From Ciona intestinalis (Eukaryota; Chordata; Ascidiacea; Phlebobranchia; Cionidae): a DNA stretch of 64,000 bases. Made by a program: the position numbers and the translations under genes. Where the stretch lies: NCBI RefSeq assembly GCF_000224145.3, contig NC_020170.2:1719327-1783326 (forward strand), written 5' to 3'. Every line of letters begins with the position of its first letter. Position 1 is the stretch's first letter. Under the pieces are notes generated by a model that saw only the letters and a program-made list of their open reading frames with translations, was not told the DNA's origin and did not search any database. Positions 37,201 through 54,000 of this stretch are shown in pieces.

Positions 37201-39147
37201 GATACATGCAACATAGAACTCAAAACCTGTGTTTGCTGATAAAGTATTAAAAAAGAATGTGTTTTTATGCTTTTGTTTAGACATATCCACATATTAATTA
37301 AAAATACGTCATTCGTCCAATATTTCATTTTTTTGCTCCATGCAGAAATTACAAAGTGCAACTAATGGGGCTAACAGCCTGGCACCAGAATATGAAAAAA
37401 TTGCTGATTCTCTCAAGTAAGCAACTAAGTCTGATAGGCTATTATTTACTTAAGAACCAACGCTTTGAAGTTATATTTAGCTTACCTTCATGGCCTCATT
37501 ATGGTACATAGGACATTACTCTTAAGAAGGCTGTCTCCAAAGGGTATCTAAATGTTAGTTCTCGAAAAATAAATTTGCTGACAAGCTCAATCAAACCTAT
37601 AACATATCTGGCTGCAATAGTTTATATGCACCAGTCTATATGACTATGGTGTTTTATCTTCCTTAATTTTGGTGTTTATAATTCAAAATACTTTTATCCA
37701 ATCAGTCAAGGTGAGGAGACTTACGAACTGGACACAGCAAATGAATTGCGTTTCAAGCTTATTAAGTTGTATGAGAAAATTGATGTTGTGAGTAAGAAGA
37801 TAGAGGTGCTGAACTCAGAAGATGAAGAATTTCCTCTTTCACCGACGACAGTTCGACTTCAAACTTCAATACGTAGAGCTTCACATGCTTATTTACAAGT
37901 AAAGCTTTGTTTTTTGTGCTGTCGCCCACCATCTAATAAGTAATTTAATATATATGTGGTTGCTTCTACAAAAATTTATAGTATTTGCTTATAGTAGTAA
38001 AATAATAATATGAGTTTTAATAGGAGAATATGAGAAAAAATATTTTGAAATACATTTTTGCAGAAGACATTTTATTTTAACATTTAAACATTTTATTCCA
38101 AAATTTCATTGAAACATTTTTTTACAAAAGATAATGTAAAAAAAAATATTTGTTTAGGAGAACATGTTGACTCTTCGCTCTCTTCCCTCGTTCCCAAAAC
38201 TTGAGATCCTCCAGAAGAATCGGAGGCAGGAGCAGGAGAAAAAGATGAGGAGACAGAGAGAAGAAGCTGAACGACAAAGAATAGAAGAAGAAAGAAGAGA
38301 AATGGAATTAGAAGCTCAGAAGATTAGGTCAGTAAAATTTTTAGTGGTTTCATTTAAGAAAAAAAGGTGTAAATTATCTGTACAAAACTTGTGCAGAAAT
38401 AGTAGACTTGAATCTTGAAGGTTGTAGAAATCGGTACCAAAAAACTTTACTGTTTAATGTGGTTGCTTAGCATTTCTTTCATGAAGAATATTTTAGGTTG
38501 TAACCCAATAGGTTAATACTTCTAACCCCAATGTGTTAAATCAATATTAGTTAAAATTCTAGTTATAAGTCAAACAGTTATATAACCAATAAAATTTTAA
38601 TAGAAATCACCAACCACAAGTTTCTAGTATGCATAAAAGCAGCTCCGATGCTGTATTAGATAAAGGGTGGCGTGCTAACACTGTCAATCAAAATTCAAAT
38701 CAATTCGGAAATCCTTTTGAGACGAACCCATTGTTGGAGCAGATCAATTATGTTCAGCAAATGTTAAAACAAGCAAAATCGGAAAATCGTTTCGAAGAAA
38801 TAGAAAGTCTAAATCGGAACTTACGAGAGCTGGAGAATGAGTTGAAAAGGCAGGAAATTCGGGGTAAAAAGGTTCCTCAAAAGAAACTGCAAAATACGAA
38901 TCCTTTTCTTATTGATACCCCTTCAACAAATGGAAATACAAATCCATTCTTAATGGATGAAACTGCTAAACCATTCAATAAATCTTATGGCAATCCTTTT
39001 GAAGAGACTGAAGCAGACCCTGTGCTACACCAAATATCTTATATTAAAAACTGCATTGAAAAAGCCGTGAAAGCGGGAAAGACTGATGAAGCTAGAATGT
39101 TAAGAGAAAACTTGGAGCAATTGCATTTGATGTATACAAATCAATAG
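34234..39147 (+). CDS. RBSN: Rabenosyn-5 (FYVE-domain endosomal Rab4/Rab5 effector)
   Basis: Endosomal effector that links PI3P, Rab4/Rab5, VPS45 and EHD proteins in early-endosome fusion and recycling. Exons: 34234-34363, 34762-34887, 35389-35489, 35597-35639, 36001-36162, 36750-36958, 37346-37416, 37706-37898, 38158-38327, 38604-39147 (stop TAG). All junction phases agree, giving about 515 residues (human 784). Order: N-terminal C2H2-type finger (FLCPICVQDLGSF, then HFESAHT), a helical stretch, and the FYVE finger (WVRDVDVPYCPTCGDRF, RRRHHCRLCG) with a Ser-rich insert before its last cysteines (RCCHDC). Then a Rab-binding helical region, a charged coiled coil (QEQEKKMRRQREEAERQR) and the C-terminus. 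The C-terminus has four NPF EHD-binding motifs (GNPFET, TNPFLID, TNPFLMD, GNPFEE) around two Rab5-binding-like helices (LLEQINYVQQMLKQA and VLHQISYIKNCIEKA). Shorter than human because the linker between these motifs is compact. Confidence 0.95.
34499..34663 (-). mobile_element. MITE, slightly shortened (RBSN intron 1)
   Basis: Starts tatagtaggatgatgggaca and ends ttccccaccctactataaca. Carries gtactagtaaacaaagaaca and gtttattgtttaaaacacga. Confidence 0.82.
35750..35880 (-). mobile_element. SINE, tail half, reverse orientation (RBSN intron)
   Basis: Reads ataaatgtaacttactttat, ccccatgtggccgaaaacgg, tcattataacacgggtgtta and cctcgtgccagcctaagagt. The tRNA-like head is missing. Confidence 0.75.
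36325..36408. repeat. Tandem duplication around a poly-T run (RBSN intron)
   Basis: The block atcaattattagtaattggt plus acctacttat occurs twice, separated by a T run. Confidence 0.85.
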
Positions 39148-39596
39148 TGTTAATAAGAAAATATTAATAATTGCTGTTAAGGTATTTAAATCTGATGTTG
39201 TACTGCTTTCAATCACAGGCATGAAGTTTTTATACAATATGTATTACATTGTTCATATATGACTGACCTGTGTTTGGTTTGATTTTCTTCCCTTTATACT
39301 TCAATGAAATTTTTCTCTTTTAAAACTAAAAGAGTCAATAGCAGTGTTCGCATGGTGCATTAATTTATTTTTCATGTGCAATTTTGATTCATCTGAACAT
39401 AATACATAAGTTTTAATGTTTTTGCAGGAAAGTGGGGAACATCCAGAAAAAAAAAACAGTAAAATATTCAAAAAATAAACAATTTGCAACAGTGCAAATT
39501 TTAGACTACAGAAGTAAAGGTATAAATTGGTTCCACGTAACTTCCAACGAACAATAATTTTGGATTTGCCTTTGCTGTTATAGTTAGGGTATGTAG
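39148..39596. other. Convergent 3' flanks of RBSN and ORC4
   Basis: 449 bp between the two stop codons. It holds the 3' UTRs only. A reverse-strand polyadenylation-like signal (TTTATT) lies near 39363 for ORC4. No other gene seen. Confidence 0.6.
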
Positions 39597-41266
39597 CTAG
39601 ACTGTGGAAGATTCCAGCCATTGCTGTAATTCAGTTGGACAGCCAGGATATCTGTATACAGCTTCTTTCAGCTGTTGTTCTTCAAGTAAAAGTATGGTTG
39701 GTTGGTATTCCTTTAAAAGTTTTGAAGCCAGAGATAAAGTTGACTCTTTGGGTTTAATTAGTTCTAGCTCCATTAGATGTTCAAATGCTTTCAATACAAC
39801 AGGTTTGTTATGCTTTTGAAGTATGTGTAACTTTTTCTGGGTAAACTTTAAGAATTCGTTATACACCATATGGAAGTTAAATGATTCGCCAGCATAAATA
39901 TTGGTCAGATGGTTCATAGCAATAATAAGGCAAAGTTCTAAAACTGAAACTCCATGCAGAATGTTGGCTTTTGGGTCTGAGAACACATTCCTAGCAGAAT
40001 CTGCTATATCAGCTGCTGTTATGAACTGGTGATTCACATTCAGTTTGCAGATTGGTTGAACCAATAGACACTGCAGTGATGGCATTTCTTTGGAAATAGA
40101 AAACTGACGTTTTAAAATATCTTGCACAGAAGCATTATTACTAAGTTCCACAACATTTGCATTCCAACGTTCTAAAAAACTTTTGTGTTTTGCTGTTTTA
40201 CAGAATCCTGCATCTAGCAGCAGCATATTTGAGAAGGCTTGTAGATAATTTTCAGCTGTCCATTGGTTACAAATGTAAAGTTGCCGATGAGAAAACCTAG
40301 ACTTCACTCTTTTTTCCATCAGTTCAATTACATCTAACCTGCAGGTAAGTCCAACGACCACCAAGGGTGTCAGTCCTGCCATTGCAAGATCAAAGAGGTT
40401 ATACAACAACGTCTGGTTCTTATGCTGAGTAAATAAGTCAAACTCTTCTAAGATGAATAAAATTGGCTGAGAACTGTGAGATGACCCTCCTCTTAAAGCT
40501 TCCAATAAAAACTGAAGAGTTTCAGAAAAAGATCCGAACACTTTGTCTCCTAGTGTGTTTTCAAGGTGAAGTTGTCTTGTTATTTCTGCCAACGCAATCC
40601 TGTAAAATTGAAAAAGTTAGTGCAAGTTTGTTTCTTATTTTAATACCTTAGTGGTTGCAGATTATAAACAAGTAATATATGTACCAGTGTGACCATAACA
40701 TGTGTTTCTTCTGGTAAGACATTTACCAGTAATTGTTCAAACCTGGTAGTTAATAATGGGCAAATTGTTGATCATATAGAAAAAAAACAATTCCACACTA
40801 AATTTTACATTTTGATATTGGTAACTCCAGGAGATATACCACAAGGTGTATGAAATAAGACAGCCATGTTATAAATATTGGAAGTTTTCCCATCAAGAAC
40901 TGCAGGAAGTTAAAAAAGTAAAGTCAATTAGAAAAAAATGAGACATTAAAAAAAGATCATGTGAGACATATCAAAATATCATCTTTACCTATCATCAGTT
41001 TGCATGTATCCATTCAAACGCACAATGATTAGAGTTTTTGATAATTTCTTTTGTAAAAGGTCAACTGTCGTTTTGAGTAATGTTGTTTTTCCACTGCCTT
41101 TTGAGCCAATCACCAACAAAGAGTTACTTTCACCATATTCGACACTCCTTGTTATCAGATCTTTCAGATCTTGTTGAAATTTTTCAATGTCCTGTCGACA
41201 TTTGGTTTCTTTACCAAACAGTCTATTACGTAAAACAGACTGAGCATCTAACAAGACCTGATTCAT
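39597..41266 (-). CDS. ORC4: Origin recognition complex subunit 4
   Basis: AAA+ subunit of ORC, which marks replication origins and loads MCM. Exons 41266-40989 and 40599-39597 (stop TAG at 39597-39599), joined in phase 2, give about 426 residues (human 436). Walker A is SLLVIGSKGSGKTTLL, Walker B is PILFILEEFDLF. Highly conserved family blocks follow: HKNQTLLYNLFDLAMAG, GLTCRLDVIELMEKRVKSRF, FNFHMVYNEF and a C-terminal winged-helix region (KAFEHLMELELIKP). The ATG sits only 2 bases after an acceptor-like ttacag on the minus strand. Either a short upstream coding exon is missed (human has about 15 more N-terminal residues) or this is a trans-splice acceptor. The large second exon has no intron for 1 kb, unusual beside its neighbours. 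Confidence 0.96.
40680..40890 (+). mobile_element. SINE, diverged (ORC4 intron)
   Basis: Contains cagtgtgaccataacatgtg, ggtaagacatttaccag, aacctggtagttaataatgg and gagatataccacaaggtgta. Reading these as SINE body and tail is reasonable, but the copy is old. Confidence 0.5.
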
Positions 41267-41346
41267 GTCTGTAATCTATGAATTATCTTTTTACAAAATT
41301 ACGAATGGCATAAATATATACATATTAATCAAAACTTTAAACAACT

Positions 41347-41556
41347 TCAGTTGTCAGTGGTTTTTAACTTATGGTACTTGTACCGTGGTGGTACATGAAG
41401 GTCCCACAGGTGGTACACAAGCAACTAATTAAACAAATGAACAGTATATGAAAAAAACTACAGATTTTTGCTTTACAATGTACTTTTTTTTAAATAACTG
41501 TGATAGGTCTCTGTAAATAAAAATGGGGTGTAAAGAGAGTTTAAGAACCACTGGCC
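41347..41556. mobile_element. hAT-type MITE between CRADD and ORC4
   Basis: The ends are imperfect inverted repeats: cagtggtttttaacttatgg at the left and gagtttaagaaccactg at the right, the hAT-type CAGTGGTT...AACCACTG pattern. The interior includes a short gtggtac repeat and no ORF. I could not confirm an 8-bp target duplication. Confidence 0.7.
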
Positions 41557-41605
41557 TACATAATATTAAACATGGTGCATCTATAAACAAATCACATATT
41601 CAACA

Positions 41606-42365
41606 TCATGTAGGTCCAGTACAAATTTGAATTAAGTTTTCGCCACAAATATCTTGAAGTTCTGCCCCCTTTAATGCTTGAAATAAAGCGTTAAAGTTTG
41701 CCGATTTTCCTTCATTCCGTAACCATTGTACAAGTCCTTTCATGCATTGCATTGGAGGTGTATTTTCCGACTGCTTGAAATATTCAATGTCACTACTTGT
41801 ATATCCAAGTTCATAGAATACATTTTCCCATTCAAACTTGCACAGCGTTCTACTCCATCTCATTAGTTGTTTTTCAGGTGGAATTTCTTCTCCAAATTTT
41901 TCCAAGAAGCTGGTAGTTTGTGTAACGTCTAAAAATTTACAAAATTAGTTTCATATAGACTTAGTTAACATGCATGCTTACGATTGAATTGAAATTGACA
42001 ATGACATTACAAATAGTTCTTTCTCATAACACTGTAAGCGTCTAGGCCCTATACCATAAAACGTATAATAAAATACCTTCATTTATTTCATTCAGCTTGA
42101 CACAGTCCAGCAGTGTTTTAGCTAACCAAGGGTAATCTTCAGATAACACTTGACAGAAAACAACGAAATCTTTCGCGCTCAACAGTTGCACACAATCCAA
42201 AATTTTAATAGTTTTATCTAGTTGGATCCTTTGCGATTGTATAATTTGATATTGTCTTTCTTTTAAAATTCCGAGTCCGTACAGATTTTCTGTTAACATT
42301 CCGCTGTCAACAATATTTGAAATTAACAGCTTCCGATGCTTGCCGATGATACTGCGGGCCAACAT
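41606..42365 (-). CDS. CRADD: CARD plus death-domain adaptor, CRADD/RAIDD-like
   Basis: In vertebrates CRADD bridges PIDD1 (death domain) and caspase-2 (CARD) in the PIDDosome. Exons 42365-42077 and 41928-41606 join in phase 1 to give 203 residues including the start Met (human 199). Residues ~1-92 form a CARD-like six-helix pattern (IIGKHRKLLISNIVDSGMLT, GILKERQYQIIQSQ, FCQVLSEDYPWLAKTLL). Residues ~110-200 form a death domain (LMRWSRTLCKFEWENVFYEL, YTSSDIEYFKQS, CMKGLVQWLRNEGKSANF). This two-domain order and length are distinctive for CRADD. The stop is TGA at 41606-41608. ORC4 starts 339 bp downstream on the same strand. Family assignment is by architecture; no search was run. Confidence 0.82.
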
Positions 42366-42654
42366 GTTTATTATGCATTAACAAACTTGTACTTTTTTGT
42401 TTCACTTTCAATGATACTTCCCCTACTTCGTAATCGCCCGTTGGTTTCTCTTTGAGCCCGAAAATTAATTGCACTTGAGACCCGAAACAAGAGAGTATAG
42501 CTGTAATGGATAGACACGTATAGTACGACTTGATTTAAAAAATCTTAATAGCAATTGATCCAACCCTGTGACCGTTTATGGGTTGAATGTGGGTTGAGCA
42601 CGGTTAGAATGTTATTGAGCAATGTTATTGAGCACGGGAATGTTATTGAGCACG

Positions 42655-42749
42655 GCTTTTACGACTTTGTTGTTAATTGTTTGAAATACGATCAGGATGT
42701 TTAGATATTACGTGCTGAAGATGTTCCATCTTCCCCCACCCTACTATAT
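42655..42749 (+). mobile_element. Truncated MITE (right half)
   Basis: Contains ttgttaattgtttgaaatac, gatgttccatcttcccccac and ends ccctactata. The left inverted end is missing. Confidence 0.75.
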
Positions 42750-42954
42750 AGTCGACAGAGGAAAGACGAGACCCTTGGGCACATATTGGCCAATATTTCC
42801 AAAATTAAAAAAGATCACGGTTTCGAGGTGATACCACGAATTAACTTTATTAATTGACAACAATTCAAAAAATATTAAAACACACGGAAGTTATAATTAG
42901 CGATTCGCAGAACAAGTGTAATTTTACCAATTTGAAAACAAGGCAAAGAAACTA

Positions 42955-43252
42955 GTAATGAATGAATGTAACTTACTTTATCCTCGCGTGGCTGGAAAAC
43001 GACAGTCGTTATCACACGGGTTTAGCACCTCGTGCCAGCTTACGAGTAACCATGTATGTTACTTTGTGGGTGATTATTTTTTTGGCCGATAATTGGACAA
43101 CCCATTAGTGACCACTAGGTTCGAGCAATTGCCGTTAAGTGTCTTGCCCCAAGGACACATACGCCCACACTGGTAGCAACATCGAGCCTTGAACCCATTA
43201 CCTCTGGGTTACAGGCAGGCGCGCCAACCACTATGCCACGGCGCCGGGTAGT
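42955..43252 (-). mobile_element. SINE, full length, reverse orientation
   Basis: From tail to head: taatgaatgaatgtaactta, gcgtggctggaaaacgacag, cacctcgtgccagcttacga, ttagtgaccactaggttcga, ggacacatacgcccacac and gggttacaggcaggcgcgcc, ending in the tRNA-like head complement ccactatgccacggcgccgg. One of the best-preserved copies in the window. Confidence 0.9.
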
Positions 43253-43960
43253 ACTGCCAGTTAAATTTCAGTAGGCTAACTACATGTTTCAGAATACTAT
43301 TAAGATAAAGTCTCTCATTTTTTTGTCCCGTCTTACCCCACTTGGTAGTTGTATGTTTTTTTTAGCCAAACTAGAAGGGTTTGTTTTTTAATATAATAAT
43401 TTATACCTCGAGGGTAATTTTACCTCGTTAACAAATACATTATAGTGTTATAATAGCAAGGTAAAAAAATATATTTGAAACTCAGTGACAGGCCCTTGTG
43501 TTTTGCATTGGTTTTGCACACATAGCACACAGCAGAGTCCGTATATAAACTGATATAAACTTATTTATAAACGGACTCTGGCACACGGTGTTTTACACAC
43601 ATAGCCTACAATGATAGCGGCAATGAGCTTCTAACCAGATATTCTTCAATTACAAGGCATGTGCTTTAACGGTCGATCAATTAAAAATGAATTAGAAGCA
43701 ACCTTATTACGACAGAAGTAGGTAATGTCTTATATTTCCATGGTTGAACCAAATATTGTAATCTAGGGCGCCGTCTAGCGTGTATGTAGAGAGCGCAATG
43801 TTTCAATTCTTTTGCGCAACTTTGTGCAATCGGAATGCTGTTTACGTAGAGATACGTACCGCAACATTTAGGCATCAAAAGGTTTCGATTTCCGGACCCT
43901 TTATAAAGCTGTTCTCTGGGATGACAGTCATGAATTCAGTTTTTTGGATACAACTACAAC

Positions 43961-50182
<6,222 letters not shown>

Positions 50183-51098
50183 CATTTTCATCTTCATTAC
50201 CAACAAGTCATTTCAACCAACAAATACTTGTTTTTGTTTCTCTTTCATTCTTTACCTAACCTTTAAAAGTTTCATACTTGTTTCTTAACTTAGCATTTAA
50301 TGCTTGTTTTTTTTTAACTTTTAACCAACAATGCTTTTTAATTGAACCATCAAATGTTTATTTTTTTTAAATTCAACTAACAACACTTAGATCGGTGACC
50401 ACCACGGCTTGGAATAAATCACAATCAATAATCAAAAAAAATCTTTGGGTTTTATTTACAGCTTGTTAAATTTAAATAAGGTCTTAACGGTCGCGTTTTA
50501 ATAAAAACTTTAACAGATTTAGCTTTTAAAAATCTTTGAATAATTGCAGAAGGGCTGTGAAAAACTACAAGTTCTGCTATTTAAAAAGCAGTTTTGAACT
50601 TTTAGTGTAACCAACGTTTCAACTGTCACAAGGCGAGACTCGGTATAGCACCATCAGTACTATGGAGTAACAGTTGATGGCATATATAAAGTAGAAGCAG
50701 AAATAAAAATAACAATAATGCATGAAGCAGAAATGCAGTATTTTGGCTATAAATTTAATCACGTCAAAAATACTTGAATTTATTTTAGAGCTCTCTTGTT
50801 TATTTGTATTTATATATCGGATATTCCGTACGGATTCCAATTACATGTCCACATGGCATCTTGTAAAGTTACGTAGAAGATGATGTAAGACGGCATCAAT
50901 TTGAAAACATTGAACATATCCACACATATAAAACACATGAAACACTTTTTAGGACGACCGTAATACACGTTTGATCAAAAATTGTCCCGGTAGCGCAATC
51001 AGTATAATACGACTAGCATTTCTAAAACTTTAGATTTGTTTTTCAGTTCAGGTTTGTGCAAACATTTTCTGAACTAGCAAAGTGCTTGTATTAACAAT
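50183..51098. other. eEF2 3' UTR and IARS1 upstream region
   Basis: Polyadenylation signal AATAAA at 50413-50418 ends eEF2. A ttgtttttcag acceptor at 51036-51046 lies 53 bp before the IARS1 ATG, suggesting a 5' UTR intron or a spliced-leader acceptor. No other gene seen. Confidence 0.6.
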
Positions 51099-54000
51099 AT
51101 GGTTGAACCAGTGCCAGAAAAGTTAGATTTCCCAAAAGAGGAAGAAAAAATTCTTGCAATTTGGAAAGAAATAGATGCTTTTAAAACATCATTGAAACAA
51201 TCAAAAGGAAAACCAAGGTATGCCATGAACTTGTACAAGTATATAACCTTAGCCAGCAACCATAATATGTTATATGAATTAATGAATGAATGTATATTAT
51301 GTATATAACTTCTTTATTCTCGTGTGACGGGATAATGACACCCGTTAATATAGGTGTTCTGTTTCATACACGTTGTGTTGTGTCTGCTTCCGAGTTACCA
51401 AGTATGTAACTTTGTGGGTAAATATTTGTTGTAATGTATGACTGACAATTTAAACAACCCATAAGAAACCACTGGGTTGGAGAAATTGCTAATAAGTGCC
51501 TTGCACAAGGACACGCGTGTTCACAAGGTAGCAACATCAAGTCTCAACAGAGGCAGGCACACTAAACCATTTTCCATTTCATTTTTATAATTGACTATAT
51601 TTTCTAGGTATGCATTCTATGATGGACCTCCATTTGCAACTGGACTTCCCCACTATGGTCATATTTTGGCAGGAACCATTAAGGATATTGTAACACGATT
51701 TGCTCATCAGAGTGGATTTCATGTGGATCGTAAATTTGGATGGGATTGTCATGGACTGCCTGTGGTATGTAATGTGTATATTGGAAAGTTTTCTCTCAGT
51801 GTGTCGGAAAATAATACTCTATAGCCTATATATATATATATATCTGTAGAATTTAGCAATCAGTGCTTTCTGGCCTGTATTGCTGAAGTCTATAAATAGT
51901 TTCAATAAATATATATATATATATATATAGCTTATATTATAGCCTATCAAGTTTGAGGTATTTTTTAAAAGGAAAAAGTTGTTAATCTGTCTTGTTACAG
52001 GAATATGAAATTGACAAATCACTTGGCATCAAAGGACCAGAAGATGTTGCAAAGATTGGAATTGCTGAATATAATCGACAATGTAGATCTATTGTGATGC
52101 GATATGCTTCACAATGGGAGGTGGGTATTTAAATACTATAATCACAGATGCCAAGTCTGGTGTTTTAAAGTTATCCTGAATTTTTTATACTGAATTCACC
52201 AAAAGTATTACAACCAATAAGTAAAAATACATATTTCAAAATACAAGTGTATGTTCATCCCTGCCTTCCCTGCATTTATAAAAAATGGTGCCTATGAATG
52301 GAATACAAGTCATGGTTAAGTTTGAGTTATTGAATATCATATGCCAAAATGCCATGTACCAGTTGACCAGTACCAGGTCAAGTTTTTTAAACATATGCCA
52401 TGATTGCATGCACAATGTGCCAGTATCAGTGACGTAGCCAAGTATCTGATTTTATGATCATGTTTCTTTTTTGCAAACTTCAACCCATTCGTGACCAATT
52501 TTTCAAATGATAGGTTTTTTTCTGTATTATTATCAGAATTGTAAATACTGGCTGTGCAACTATCTATAGTTGCTGTGGAAGATTGCAGTCAAAAGACTCC
52601 ATTATGACGGTGAGCTACATTAAACCCCTGACCAATACATTTACATGTGTTTTCAGCTCATAGTAAATCGTCTGGGTCGATGGATTGATTTTGAAAACGA
52701 TTACAAAACATTATATCCTTGGTTTATGGAGTCAGTATGGTGGGTCTTCAAACAACTGTTTGACAAAGGCTTTGTGTACAGAGGGTTTAAAGTCATGCCG
52801 TTTTCAACCGGCTGTCACACTCCTCTATCAAACTTTGAAGCAAATCAGGTCACTTTGACTTTTAAAAAAATTGTGCTGGCTATGCCATATTTTGACCAAT
52901 GTAGTAAATTAGTAGATTCCAGATTCAAGGTTCTGTGCTGCCTCGTTGTGGTAGTGCAAAACAATATGTATTTGCTCAAAAGTTGTATACATGGTAAATT
53001 CAACTCGTAATGATATAGAAGTGACATACATTCGATCATTTTTTATTTTATTGGAATGTCTGTTTATCCATTATTTATGTGACCATCCCACAGGACCCAC
53101 AGTTATATTATTTCTGGAAACTAGTATGCAGTCATACTGTGACATTATAACAAAAGAAATCGACCAAAAAATGACAATACATTAGAGGTTACTATCTAGC
53201 GTATAATGAGCTGGTAGATTCTTAACTAGCACCTATTGCTGTTTCAGAATTACAAAGATGTTAATGACCCTGCAGTGATCATTAGCTTTCCATTGGTAAA
53301 AGATCCAAATGTAAAGTTGATTGCATGGACAACCACACCATGGACGTTACCAAGTAACCTTGCTTTGTGTGTCAATCCTAAAATGACATATGTCAAGGTT
53401 TGTGGATCAAAAAACAGAATATAGTAGGATGGGGGGAGATGGGACACTTTTAGCACATATTATCCAAATATGATCGTGCACATATTATCCTGATCGTGTT
53501 TTAAAAAGTTCCCAGTCTGTGGAATTTGTGACGATACAACTTCATAATTCTTTGAATGTTCTTTAGGTATTACCAAATACTTAAATAGGATGAAAAAAAG
53601 AGAAAGAAAACGTATCCCATCCTCCCCCACCCTACTATATATTTAATTTGCTTTTTTTGCAATAAAACCGAGTACTCTGTAGGTGAATGTAAATTCAAAT
53701 TATACCATTCTACTAATTTTATTTCACATATTTTAAATCAGCCAATACTTTTTTGAAATGTAAAAATTAATGGAATATGATTATTATTTCCTTATTATTA
53801 AATTAAACAGTTGATATGGTTATTAGTAATATTACAGTATGTGGCTGATCTTAAAGCATCACACACAAATTTCATACATATTAACTCTTGGGCATAATAT
53901 GTGTGAAATTTGCCACCCATGATAAAATGACTGTTGATGCCTCGCCAATCTGTATTAAACCAGTTAATTTATTATATTTTAGGTTGAAGATCAAGCTACA

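Larger units (their letters stand above)
42366..43960. other. Intergenic region between CRADD and eEF2 (divergent), repeat-rich
   Basis: Holds a MITE half at 42655-42749, a second partial MITE-like start near 42760-42800, a full SINE at 42955-43252, a MITE fragment near 43300-43350 and a 10-bp inverted repeat (agagtccgt / acggactct) at 43533-43587. The eEF2 promoter and 5' UTR lie in the last ~200 bp, which is relatively GC-rich. No coding exon seen. Confidence 0.6.

Noticed and set aside
42955..43252. A tRNA gene, from the A-box and B-box-like head
   Set aside because: The tRNA-like part is followed by the repeated SINE body and tail and cannot form a full cloverleaf. The same unit recurs many times in the window.
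43533..43587. Inverted repeat agagtccgt / acggactct as a regulatory hairpin
   Set aside because: Arms are only ~10 bp and lie in repeat-rich intergenic DNA; not strong enough to claim a function.
50984..51020. A tRNA-like A box (ggtagcgcaatcagt) upstream of IARS1
   Set aside because: No B box or acceptor-stem pairing within tRNA distance.
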